This document shows, in pieces, positions 51,635 to 59,243 of a DNA stretch of 64,000 bases. Under the pieces are notes generated by a model. The model was not told where the DNA came from and made no database searches. It was given only the letters and a program-made list of their open reading frames with translations. The stretch's first letter is position 1. Every line of letters begins with the position of its first letter. The stretch is from Flavobacteriaceae bacterium LYZ1037. Its GTDB lineage: Bacteria > Bacteroidota > Bacteroidia > Flavobacteriales > Flavobacteriaceae. The position numbers and the translations under genes were made by a program. The stretch is from NCBI GenBank assembly GCA_003144015.1, contig QFWS01000003.1:186001-250000 (forward strand). Reading direction: 5' to 3'.

Positions 51635-52069
51635 ATGTTTTCTAAAGCATGCGAATACGGAATTAAAGCGTCCATTTTTATTGCGCTAAACTCTTACGAA
51701 AGTAACCGAGTTAGCTTAAAAGCTATTGCTAAAGAAATAGATTCGCCTGAAGCCTTTACAGCAAAAATTTTACAGGATTTGGCTAGACATGGTATTATTA
51801 ATTCTGTAAAAGGTGCTTATGGTGGTTTTGAGATAGACAAACATGCTATTGCATCAATTAAATTATCTCAAATTGTAAATGCTATCGATGGAGACAGTAT
51901 CTATAAAGGTTGTGGTTTAGGATTACATACCTGCGATGAGCTTCACCCTTGTCCTGTTCACGATAAATTTAAAACGGTTAGAGACGAATTAAAGTTTATG
52001 TTGGAAAACACCAATTTAGAAGAACTTGCATTAGATATTAAATCTGGGGTATCATTTTTAAAAACTTAA
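51635..52069 (+). CDS. Rrf2 family transcriptional regulator (NsrR-like)
   Basis: The 144-residue protein has a winged helix at 1-70 (MFSKACEYGIKASIFIALNS, DSPEAFTAKILQDLARHGII, NSVKGAYGGFEIDKHAIAS) and an iron-sulfur cluster loop with three cysteines: C93 (KGCGL), C100 (HTCDEL) and C106 (HPCPVH). NsrR homologues use three such cysteines to hold a cluster that NO destroys, which relieves repression. Its own promoter carries a palindrome repeated before ric and nirK. It is followed directly by ric (53 bp gap), a strong contextual link to NO defence. Confidence 0.88.
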   Translation: MFSKACEYGIKASIFIALNSYESNRVSLKAIAKEIDSPEAFTAKILQDLARHGIINSVKGAYGGFEIDKHAIASIKLSQIVNAIDGDSIYKGCGLGLHTCDELHPCPVHDKFKTVRDELKFMLENTNLEELALDIKSGVSFLKT

Positions 52070-52093
52070 ATTAAAAAAAATTTGAATATAAAT

Positions 52094-52109
52094 AGGATAA
52101 AACTATCCG
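52094..52109 (+). promoter_or_regulatory. Candidate Rrf2 operator before ric
   Basis: AGGATAAAACTATCCG aligns with the rrf2 site CGGATAAATTTGTCCG at 12 of 16 positions, including GGATAAA and TCCG. It is 14 bp upstream of the ric ATG. No consensus -7 box is nearby, so it could act as a road block on read-through from rrf2. Confidence 0.5.
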
Positions 52110-52122
52110 AATACAATTAATT

Positions 52123-52854
52123 ATGGAGACATTAAGCAAAGACACGCAAAAACAAATAGGTCAGTTTGTGGCAGAAGATTACAGAACAGCATCTGTGTTT
52201 TCTAAATACGGAATAGATTTTTGTTGTAAAGGACATAGAACTATAGAAGAGGTATGTACCAAAAACAATATTGATAGCAATAATTTATTAAACGACTTAG
52301 ATAAGATTGTAACAACAAATACAGATCAATCGATAGATTATAGATCTTGGCCATTAGATTTGTTAGTTGAGTATATAGAGAAAAAACACCACAGATATGT
52401 AGAAGAGAAAACACCTGTATTGCGTCAGTTTTTAGACAAGCTTTGTAAAGTTCATGGAGAAAGACATCCAGAATTATTTAAAATTAATGAGCTGTTTACT
52501 GCATCTACAGGAGAATTAGCATCACACATGAAAAAAGAGGAGCTTATTTTATTTCCCTTCATCAAAAAGATGGTAAAAGCGCAAATTGATAAAGGAGCCA
52601 TTTTATCTCCACAATTTGGAACTGTTGCTAATCCTATTGCTACCATGATGGAAGAGCATGAAAATGAAGGCGAGCGTTTTAGACAAATTGCCGAATTAAC
52701 AGACAATTACACACCACCAGCAGATGCTTGTAACACGTATAAAGTAACATTTGCAATGTTGGATGAATTTGAAAAAGATTTACACCTACATATTCATTTA
52801 GAAAATAACATATTATTCCCTGAAGCAGCGAAATTAGAAAAAGCGTTTCTTTAA
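52123..52854 (+). CDS. ric: Iron-sulfur cluster repair di-iron protein
   Basis: This protein (also YtfE/ScdA) repairs Fe-S clusters after NO or peroxide damage. The 243 residues have an N-terminal DUF542 domain with FSKYGIDFCCKGHRTIEEVC (C34-C35) and a C-terminal hemerythrin-like di-iron domain. Metal ligands are visible in KKHHRYVEEKTP, KVHGERHPELF, SHMKKEELILFPFI, EEHENEGERF and LHLHIHLENNILFPEA. It follows rrf2 and probably belongs to its regulon. A hairpin at 52889-52924 follows the stop. Confidence 0.95.
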   Translation: METLSKDTQKQIGQFVAEDYRTASVFSKYGIDFCCKGHRTIEEVCTKNNIDSNNLLNDLDKIVTTNTDQSIDYRSWPLDLLVEYIEKKHHRYVEEKTPVLRQFLDKLCKVHGERHPELFKINELFTASTGELASHMKKEELILFPFIKKMVKAQIDKGAILSPQFGTVANPIATMMEEHENEGERFRQIAELTDNYTPPADACNTYKVTFAMLDEFEKDLHLHIHLENNILFPEAAKLEKAFL

Positions 52855-52888
52855 GAATGATTAATAGCAATTAGTATTTTCTAAAGTT

Positions 52889-52924
52889 AAAGCTGGAAGT
52901 TGTCCCCAACAGCTTCCAGACTTT
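52889..52924 (+). terminator. Hairpin after ric
   Basis: AAAG-CTGGAAG (52889-52899) and CTTCCAG-A-CTTT (52913-52924) pair with one bulged A around TTGTCCCCAACAG. A T-run is missing, so it is a weak terminator or a processing site. Confidence 0.5.
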
Positions 52925-52965
52925 AAAATATAAACAGTTGAAGGTTAGTAATAGTAGTTTTTTTT

Positions 52966-53057
52966 AAAACACTTCTTTTGTAAATAATTATAATATTTAA
53001 ATTTGTTGAGGAGGAAATTTATGTTATTAAAAATTATAACTTCAAAAGGAGTGTTTT
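52966..53057 (+). promoter_or_regulatory. Long-range hairpin with exposed GAGGAGG, attenuator-like
   Basis: AAAACACTTCTTTTG (52966-52980) and CAAAAGGAGTGTTTT (53043-53057) pair over 15 bp with one G-U; a T-run follows. The 62-base loop has further AT-rich pairing and an exposed GAGGAGG followed after 6 bases by an ATG (53021). This looks like an intrinsic terminator or attenuator in front of the membrane-protein gene at 53092. Function is inferred. Confidence 0.5.
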
Positions 53058-53122
53058 TTTATTCTATACTTTTACTTAAAAACTTATTTTTATGTCTAAA
53101 AAGCTTGTTCTTACTTGCTTAA
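53021..53122 (+). CDS. Possible leader peptide overlapping the next gene
   Basis: A 33-residue frame (MLLKIITSKGVFFYSILLLK, NLFLCLKSLFLLA) starts 6 bases after GAGGAGG and ends 30 bases inside the gene at 53092 in another frame. A strong Shine-Dalgarno is rare in this genome, where other starts lack one. Its translation would open the hairpin at 52966-53057. It may be a regulatory leader rather than a functional protein, or chance. Confidence 0.35.
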   Translation: MLLKIITSKGVFFYSILLLKNLFLCLKSLFLLA

Positions 53123-54279
53123 TTAATTTTTTTATTGCTGCCTTATTAGGATTGGCCTTACGTTATACCTATCTATCTCCTATTTCCTTTAATTATCGAT
53201 ATTTAACACATGCACATTCACATATTGCTATGTTGGGTTGGGTGTATTTAATGCTTTACACACTTTTTGTTCGTTATTTTATTCCAGAAAAGAAACCTGT
53301 TTATACAACACTTTTTTGGGTAACACAAATAGCAGTGGTCGGTATGTTGCTAAGTTTTCCTTTTCAAGGCTATGCTGCAATTTCAATAACCTTCTCAACA
53401 CTCCATATTCTTTGTAGTTATTATTTTTTTCGTCTCATTTGGAAAAATCATGAAACCCAATCCATTGTTACCAAACTATTATTAAAAGCATCGCTGTTAT
53501 TTATGCTTATTTCAACCTTAGGAGTTTGGTGTTTAGGTCCTGCAGTTGGAATTCTTGGTCAGGCCTCAGCTTTTTACCAAATTGCCATACAGTTCTTTTT
53601 GCATTTTCAGTTTAATGGTTGGTTTTTAATAGCTGTTTTAGCTGTTTTATTTCATAAACTACAAATCAAAGATTCAAAAGAATTTCAATTGTTTTTCAAA
53701 TTACTTATAAGTTCAAGCATTCTAACGTTTGCATTACCTGTAAATTGGTTTGCACCACATGTTGAATTATTATGGATTAATGGCTTAGGTGTGTTGCTTC
53801 TAATGGCATCTTTGCATGTCTTTTTAAAACTCATCAAACCTCGTTTAAAAACTATAATGAATGCAAGCTCAAACAATCTAAAATTCATACTATGGTTTGC
53901 CTTGTTTTGTTTTATTTTAAAAATAGTCCTGCAATCCCTGTCTTTAATTCCTGAAATTTCAAATATGGCATTTCAGCATAGAAATCTTGTTATTGGCTTT
54001 ATACATTTAACCATGTTAGGTGTTATTTCAGGGTTTTTATTCGTTTTTATTTTGCAAAGTCAATTAGTAACCCAAAACAAAAACTTAACTCTAAGCATGT
54101 TTGTCTTTGTGTTGGGTTTTTTGCTAACAGAACTCATATTAATCATTCAAGGTTGTTTATTTTATTTTGGAATCGGATTATTACCAAACTATTATGTCTT
54201 ACTGTTTTTTAGTAGTATCTTACTTCCTTTAGGAATTGTAGGTCTTATTTTTAATATTTATAAAACTAAATCAGCATGA
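53092..54279 (+). CDS. 12-TM histidine-rich membrane protein, HCO/NnrS-like topology
   Basis: The 395-residue protein has about 12 membrane helices with conserved histidines at heme- or copper-binding positions: YLTHAHSHIAMLGWVYL (H40, H42, H44), FFLHFQFNGWF (H171), APHVELLWING (H223), and FQHRNLVIGFIHLTMLGVIS (H296, H305). The pattern recalls subunit I of heme-copper oxidases and NnrS, but the protein is too short and lacks other subunit I landmarks, so neither family is certain. It lies between ric and a hemerythrin gene and overlaps the latter by 4 bp (ATGA). An NO-related membrane heme or copper protein is likely. Confidence 0.68.
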   Translation: MSKKLVLTCLINFFIAALLGLALRYTYLSPISFNYRYLTHAHSHIAMLGWVYLMLYTLFVRYFIPEKKPVYTTLFWVTQIAVVGMLLSFPFQGYAAISITFSTLHILCSYYFFRLIWKNHETQSIVTKLLLKASLLFMLISTLGVWCLGPAVGILGQASAFYQIAIQFFLHFQFNGWFLIAVLAVLFHKLQIKDSKEFQLFFKLLISSSILTFALPVNWFAPHVELLWINGLGVLLLMASLHVFLKLIKPRLKTIMNASSNNLKFILWFALFCFILKIVLQSLSLIPEISNMAFQHRNLVIGFIHLTMLGVISGFLFVFILQSQLVTQNKNLTLSMFVFVLGFLLTELILIIQGCLFYFGIGLLPNYYVLLFFSSILLPLGIVGLIFNIYKTKSA

Positions 54280-54737
54280 AAACCAAACCTCAAAAACGCC
54301 ATAAAGCATTACAACCACTTAGTAGAGAGCATCATCATGGCTTGCTTTTAACTTGGAAAATTAGAAGTGGTTTTAACAAAAACATTGATCCAAAACGCAT
54401 TAAGACCTATGCCGATTGGTTTTTTGAAACCCATTTGATTCCACATTTCGATATGGAAGAAAATCATATTTTTTCTATTTTAGAAAGCGATAACGAACTA
54501 ATAAAACGTGCGTTAGCAGAACATAGACGTTTAAAACGTTTGTTTTCTGAAACTGATGTTGAACCTAAAACTCTTAGCAAGATTGAGGAAGAATTAGAAC
54601 AACATATTCGTTTTGAAGAACGTGTGCTTTTTCCTGAAATTCAGAAGATAGCAACCGAAGAACAATTACAACACATTGAAAAAATTCATCACGAAGCGCC
54701 TTTTAAGGACAATCTTGATGATGAATTTTGGAAATAA
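54276..54737 (+). CDS. Hemerythrin HHE domain protein (NO module)
   Basis: The 153-residue protein has a hemerythrin-like bundle: LQPLSREHHHGLLLTWKIRS, THLIPHFDMEENHIFSILES, RALAEHRRLKRLFSETD and QHIRFEERVLFPEIQKIA. These give the typical His/Glu di-iron ligands. It overlaps the membrane-protein gene by 4 bp (ATGA) and so is translationally coupled. Its stop lies only 2 bp from the stop of the convergent porin gene. A role in sensing or scavenging NO or O2 fits the neighbourhood. Confidence 0.9.
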   Translation: MKTKPQKRHKALQPLSREHHHGLLLTWKIRSGFNKNIDPKRIKTYADWFFETHLIPHFDMEENHIFSILESDNELIKRALAEHRRLKRLFSETDVEPKTLSKIEEELEQHIRFEERVLFPEIQKIATEEQLQHIEKIHHEAPFKDNLDDEFWK

Positions 54738-54739
54738 TT

Positions 54740-56026
54740 TTATTTATGTTGCTCTATTGTTTCTACTTTCTTAAAAGTTGTTTTAAATAAAGATGGTTTT
54801 ACTGTAATCATGGCCCAAGCCCAGTTATTTGTGGCATCCTTATCCCCTCCTTTTAAGATTTCCATACTTTCAGTTGCAAACATTTGAGAATATCCAACTT
54901 GAAAATTAATGTCTTTAGAGAAGTTATACCCAAAAACCAAATCGATTTCTGTTCCCAAACCAGGACTCATGTCGTCTCCCACATTATTCACAATAGTTGC
55001 TGCCGAAGAAAAGATATGAGGCATTATTTTAGCTGAAAATTTATTTTTATGATAGGCAATAGTTGCATTAATATCTATTAAACCTACTGAGGCTAAATGA
55101 TTTCCAACATAGAAATAATCCATCCATCCATTGAATTTATGATTGGTTCCATACCATGGATTAAAGGATTTTAGTTTGCTACTTGTTGCATTCATGTCTG
55201 TACCCGATAAATATTCTCCTCCTAACCCAACATTAAAGCTTTTTGCAATGTTATAATGTGCATTTAAAGCAAAATTATATGCACTTACATCTGTATCTGC
55301 TATTTTTCCTGTTTGAAAATAAAAAGACGCGTCTGCTTTCAGTTTCTTTTTTCCTAAGGTAGCATGTGTTCCAAAAGTCTGATTGTAATCTACTTGTTGC
55401 TCGTCGTTTTCATCGTTGTAGGCTAAGCCATTATTTAGAATTAAAAAGCTCAATCCAACGTTTTTTAAATTGGTATGATACCATAGATATTGAAACGATT
55501 TGTAATTATTTACATTATAATCTACTTCAAACAAAGTTTCATCTTCTGCACTTAACGCCAAGCCTAAATCTATTCTATTGTTGTCGTTAGGCTTATAAGT
55601 TACAATAAGTGCATCATGACTTCTTGCTTGTTGTGCCCAACCGACATTACCAAACATTCGTTGATCGTCGTAAATTATTTCCTGACGTCCAAATTTTAAA
55701 GAAAACTGATTGTTTAAGAGTACTTCTGCCCATGCCTCATGTAAGGTTGTTCCATGTTTATCTGAAGTTGCCAAAGTAGACACGTCTCCCCAAACTCTTA
55801 CGTTTTGGACACTTATGTATGCCTTTAATTTTTCGCTTTTGTAACCGAAGTTTAAACGTGTACGTTGAGATACAAAAGTAGCTGCATTTATAGAATCTAC
55901 AGCTAGTGTTTTGTAACCATGTCTGTACTCAAAACGAGGTCTTAACTCGGCTGAGACCTGAAATTCTTGAGCATAACTTGCCATGCCAAGTCCTATACAT
56001 AGGATTGCTAGTATTTTTTTCATCAA
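54740..56026 (-). CDS. Alginate-export family outer-membrane porin
   Basis: The 428-residue protein has a signal peptide (MMKKILAILCIGLGMASYAQ) and a long beta-barrel pattern of the Alginate_exp type: FQVSAELRPRFEYRHGYKTL, TRLNFGYKSEKLKAYISVQN, NQFSLKFGRQEIIYDDQRMF, and many aromatic strands ending in WAWAMITVKPSLF. Such channels pass anions. Last gene of the nirK operon (52 bp after sco). It could admit nitrite or nitrate to the periplasm, which is inference. Confidence 0.85.
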   Translation of the reverse strand: MMKKILAILCIGLGMASYAQEFQVSAELRPRFEYRHGYKTLAVDSINAATFVSQRTRLNFGYKSEKLKAYISVQNVRVWGDVSTLATSDKHGTTLHEAWAEVLLNNQFSLKFGRQEIIYDDQRMFGNVGWAQQARSHDALIVTYKPNDNNRIDLGLALSAEDETLFEVDYNVNNYKSFQYLWYHTNLKNVGLSFLILNNGLAYNDENDEQQVDYNQTFGTHATLGKKKLKADASFYFQTGKIADTDVSAYNFALNAHYNIAKSFNVGLGGEYLSGTDMNATSSKLKSFNPWYGTNHKFNGWMDYFYVGNHLASVGLIDINATIAYHKNKFSAKIMPHIFSSAATIVNNVGDDMSPGLGTEIDLVFGYNFSKDINFQVGYSQMFATESMEILKGGDKDATNNWAWAMITVKPSLFKTTFKKVETIEQHK

Positions 56027-56078
56027 TATTATTTTAAGAAAGTTTCTGCGTTATAAATACGCTTTCAAATAAATTATA

Positions 56079-56801
56079 TTATTCTTGAGTTAATTGTAAA
56101 ATAGCTTCTACAGTTTCTTTATTATCTACTCCTAGACCTTCTTGTTGGTGTATAAGTTCACCTTTAGGATTAAACACACTTATAATGTTGGAGTGTGAAA
56201 AATCTATTGGAGAAATTTTCTTGTATTTTACAGCTAAGACATTTGCAAATTCTTGAACACTACTTTCTGTACCTTGTAAAAAAGTCCATTGTTTCCCATC
56301 CATTGTATTTTCAATGGCAAAAGCTTTTAACCGTTCTGGTGTATCTGTTTTAGGATCGATACTTACTAAAACAAATTGAAGATTTTCTATATTAGATTTT
56401 GGAAGTTGAGATTCAATATGTCTCATATCTGCAACCAATCTAGGACATGCAGCTTTGCACGACGTATAGATCATGACCATTACTAAAGTCTTCCCTTTTA
56501 AATCTTCAAGCTGAATTTCTTCACCTTCTTCAGTGTGCCATTTAGAAGTTAGATTGAAAATAGATTCTTCTGAAATCCCTTCATCTTCAACCTCTTTAGA
56601 ATTCTGATTCTCCACAGCCTGTAAATCCATTTTACAAACTGGACAACTTCCGGGTTCAAAATATACTTTTTCTCCTTCGCATTGCATTGGACATTGGTAT
56701 ATGGCTAATTCATCTGAGACTTTATCAGATTTATTTGAATTACAAGATGCCAAAGTCAGGACCATGACACAGATTGTTATTATTGTTTTTAAGTGTTTCA
56801 T
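56079..56801 (-). CDS. SCO family copper-delivery lipoprotein with metal-binding N-domain
   Basis: The 240-residue lipoprotein has lipobox LASC (C20). A heavy-metal-binding domain has four cysteines (C37, C41, C53, C56: IYQCPMQCEGEKVYFEPGSC, then PVCKMDLQAVE). The Sco thioredoxin fold has the copper motif TSCKAAC (C115, C119) and H203 in FSHSNIISVF. Sco proteins insert copper into cupredoxins and cytochrome oxidase. Here it follows the FGE-like gene by zero bases, so it probably matures the NirK copper sites. Confidence 0.92.
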   Translation of the reverse strand: MKHLKTIITICVMVLTLASCNSNKSDKVSDELAIYQCPMQCEGEKVYFEPGSCPVCKMDLQAVENQNSKEVEDEGISEESIFNLTSKWHTEEGEEIQLEDLKGKTLVMVMIYTSCKAACPRLVADMRHIESQLPKSNIENLQFVLVSIDPKTDTPERLKAFAIENTMDGKQWTFLQGTESSVQEFANVLAVKYKKISPIDFSHSNIISVFNPKGELIHQQEGLGVDNKETVEAILQLTQE

Positions 56802-57581
56802 TTATTTTTCTTCATTGATATCTTGTACACATCTAAAACCCAGATTTTTCATTGAATACTTTGCATTTAAACTACCACGAATGGCATAACGCATAAAAGC
56901 AGCATAGTTCATTAAATCTGTTGCGTTTACCGATGCGCTTCCACAAAACAGATTACTGTCTTTATCCACATCTTTTCTTGATTCTCCAGTAATTAAAACC
57001 GAATTAAAATCAAGTGTCCACTCCCAAACCAAACCATGTAAATCGTAAACTCCCCAAACATTTTTGGGTGATTCTCCAATTAAATTTTCGTTAGATCGAG
57101 GGGCTTCATACCAAGCAAGAATCTGTTCGTTATAAGATGGTTTTACTCGTGCATCCTTTGTTATTTCATCAGACATGGCAACATATTCCCACTCATCTAC
57201 AGTTGGCAATCGTTTTCCTTGGCATTCGCAATAATCTTTTGCAGCAAACCAAGAAACATAGGTTACAGGACTGTTAGGGTTTTCGGTGTCTTTTAATTCT
57301 AAATCATTTTTCCAATTACTTAGATAACTCCCGTCTGAAAATAATTTTATGACCTTCGATTTTTGCCATTTTGGATATTTTGCTACAAATTGCTCAAATT
57401 CTTTATTAGTCACAGGATATATATCCATGTTAAAATTGTTTACCTCAACAACTGTAGAGTCTCTACCATACAAAGGCAAATATCTACCTCCTTCAATAAA
57501 AACCATGCCTTCAGTCTGTGCAAACAAGAACATTTGAAAGACACAACAAAATACAACTAGACCGAAGGCATTGATTTTCAT
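56802..57581 (-). CDS. Formylglycine-generating-enzyme fold protein lacking catalytic Cys
   Basis: The 259-residue protein has a signal peptide and the SUMF1/FGE fold: FIEGGRYLPLYGRDSTVVEV, PVTNKEFEQFVAKYPKW, PVTYVSWFAAKDYCECQGKR with LPTVDEWEYVA, YDLHGLVWEWTLDFN and a final GFRCV. In true FGEs the active cysteines lie just after GGSW; here the segment is FCGSASVNATD with no Cys pair, so formylglycine synthesis is unlikely. A binding or scaffold role in NirK assembly is possible. Stop and next start (sco) are adjacent. Confidence 0.85.
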   Translation of the reverse strand: MKINAFGLVVFCCVFQMFLFAQTEGMVFIEGGRYLPLYGRDSTVVEVNNFNMDIYPVTNKEFEQFVAKYPKWQKSKVIKLFSDGSYLSNWKNDLELKDTENPNSPVTYVSWFAAKDYCECQGKRLPTVDEWEYVAMSDEITKDARVKPSYNEQILAWYEAPRSNENLIGESPKNVWGVYDLHGLVWEWTLDFNSVLITGESRKDVDKDSNLFCGSASVNATDLMNYAAFMRYAIRGSLNAKYSMKNLGFRCVQDINEEK

Positions 57582-57605
57582 ATGAGACGTTTTTAAAAAT
57601 TAAAA

Positions 57606-59075
57606 TTATTTATTTTTTACTTTATCAACCATGGCTTTGGTAACAACTGTACCATTGTTTCCCCATGAGTTATAGACATAAGTTAATACGTTTGCAACTT
57701 CATCAGAAGACAAAGACTGACGTGTCATAACACTGTTATACTTTTCACCATTCACAGTAATTTCTCCAGTTAAACCGTGTAATACAATATCAATGGCTCT
57801 ATTAACATCAGCATTTAAATAATCTGATTTTGCCAACGGAGGAAATGCATTAGGAATACCTTGACCTTCGCCTTGGTGACATGCAAAACAGGTTTGCATA
57901 TAAGCTTGTTTACCAAACTCCATTTGTTCTTCGAAAGATTTTGCAGGAATCTCAGATTCTACAATCTCGTCTGTAGTAGGCATGGTTTGAATTCCAGGAC
58001 CTTCAGGTAAATAAATATCGTCTCTTATTTCTCCAGAATAGATTTTCTTATCCTCTTCTCCTTCTACTTTAAGCATACCTAAAGCTCCTTTATTAAAAGC
58101 TCTGAAAATAGAATGATCTACCAAAATTAAAGTTCCTGGAACATCTACTCTAAACTCAACAATGGCAGCTCCACCTGCAGGAATTAGGGTAGTTTGGACA
58201 TTTTCATTAATTAAATCGCCTCCTTCAACGTGAACTTTATCGAAAATCTCACCAATAACATGGAATGAAGACACCAAACCAGGCCCACCATTACCTACAA
58301 AAAGTCTAACAGTTTCACCTACTTTAGCTGTAATAGCATTATCACCTGTTAACGAACCTACGTTACCATTAAACACAACATAATCAGCTTTTTCGTCTAC
58401 AGCTTTTTGCATATCGAAAGGCTGTAATCCTCTTTCACCATTAGCACCTTTAGTATAAAAATCTCCTTGCATGACATAGTATTCTTTATCAACTGGTTCT
58501 AAACCTCCTTCTGGCTCAACTAAAATAAGTCCATACATTCCGTTAGCGATGTGCATCCCAACAGGAGCTGTTGCACAATGGTAAACATACAAACCTGGAT
58601 TTAACGTTTTAAAAGAAAACACTTTTACGTGGCCAGGAGCAACAAAAGAAGACTCTGCTCCACCACCAGGTCCAGTTACAGCATGTAAATCGATGTTATG
58701 AGGTAATTTGTTATCTGGATGATTTTGTAAGTGAAATTCCACTTCGTCTCCTACTCTAGTTCTAATAAAACTCCCTGGCACAGAACCTCCAAATGTCCAG
58801 AAATTATATCTTACGCCATTTGTTAATTCGCCTTCTTTTTCAAGAATTTCCATTTTTACAATAAGCTTTTTTGCTTTTCTAGCTCCAATAGGTGTTGGCA
58901 CATGTGGCGGAGCTGTTAATTCTGCTAACATTTCTTGATTTACTGGAATTTCTGAAGCATTTGCAGTCTCTTCTTTTTTATCGTTAAAACAAGCGATAAA
59001 GAAAAAAGGTGTCAATAGTAAAATCACTATTCTTACTATTTTTAATTTTCTGTTTGGTTTTTGGTTTGTTTTCAT
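57606..59075 (-). CDS. nirK: Copper nitrite reductase with C-terminal cytochrome c
   Basis: NirK reduces nitrite to NO in the periplasm. The 489-residue lipoprotein (lipobox FIAC, C29) has two cupredoxin domains. Type 1 copper ligands are H126, C167, H175 and M180 ([18 protein letters not shown]); type 2 ligands are H131, H166 and H321; catalytic D129 and H272 are also present, all matching the NirK pattern (class II loop). A C-terminal cytochrome c has CFACH (C396, C399, H400) and a candidate Met in NSVMTRQ. The fused heme would feed electrons directly. First gene of the nirK-FGE-like-sco-porin operon; upstream sites at 59116-59190. Confidence 0.96.
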   Translation of the reverse strand: MKTNQKPNRKLKIVRIVILLLTPFFFIACFNDKKEETANASEIPVNQEMLAELTAPPHVPTPIGARKAKKLIVKMEILEKEGELTNGVRYNFWTFGGSVPGSFIRTRVGDEVEFHLQNHPDNKLPHNIDLHAVTGPGGGAESSFVAPGHVKVFSFKTLNPGLYVYHCATAPVGMHIANGMYGLILVEPEGGLEPVDKEYYVMQGDFYTKGANGERGLQPFDMQKAVDEKADYVVFNGNVGSLTGDNAITAKVGETVRLFVGNGGPGLVSSFHVIGEIFDKVHVEGGDLINENVQTTLIPAGGAAIVEFRVDVPGTLILVDHSIFRAFNKGALGMLKVEGEEDKKIYSGEIRDDIYLPEGPGIQTMPTTDEIVESEIPAKSFEEQMEFGKQAYMQTCFACHQGEGQGIPNAFPPLAKSDYLNADVNRAIDIVLHGLTGEITVNGEKYNSVMTRQSLSSDEVANVLTYVYNSWGNNGTVVTKAMVDKVKNK

Positions 59076-59115
59076 GAATAAAGTATTTAGTGTTTTCTAA
59101 TTTAAATTTTTAAAT

Positions 59116-59131
59116 CGGATAATTTAATCCT
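59116..59131 (-). promoter_or_regulatory. Candidate Rrf2 operator in the nirK leader
   Basis: CGGATAATTTAATCCT aligns with the rrf2 site CGGATAAATTTGTCCG at 12 of 16 positions. It lies 41 bp upstream of the nirK ATG and 15 bp downstream of the -7 box, so a bound repressor would block early elongation or initiation. Confidence 0.5.
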
Positions 59132-59145
59132 AATTATTATATATG

Positions 59146-59190
59146 CAAATATAATAGACAGACTATAACAAAAACATGATAAAAATCATG
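59146..59190 (-). promoter_or_regulatory. nirK promoter with FNR-like box
   Basis: On the minus strand, -7 box TATATTTG (59146-59153) is followed upstream by the perfect palindrome CATGATAAAAATCATG (59175-59190), matching ATGAT-N4-ATCAT. Box centre to the -7 element is 29.5 bp. The only TTTG (59169-59172) is just 15 bp from the -7 box, too close for a standard -33, so activation by an FNR/Crp-type protein is likely. The same palindrome may serve the rightward gene at 59244. Confidence 0.6.
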
Positions 59191-59210
59191 AAATTAATTT
59201 ATGGAAACTA

Positions 59211-59218
59211 TATCTTTG
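59211..59218 (+). promoter_or_regulatory. Promoter -7 box for the gene at 59244
   Basis: TATCTTTG matches TAnnTTTG. It lies 28.5 bp from the centre of the FNR-like box at 59175-59190, almost the same distance as on the nirK side. No -33 TTTG was seen. Confidence 0.55.
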
Positions 59219-59243
59219 AATCTCTAAAATATAAAAAAACGAT

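Noticed and set aside
56802-57581. Sulfatase-maturating enzyme acting on a nearby sulfatase
   Set aside because: No sulfatase gene is in the window and the active cysteines are missing.
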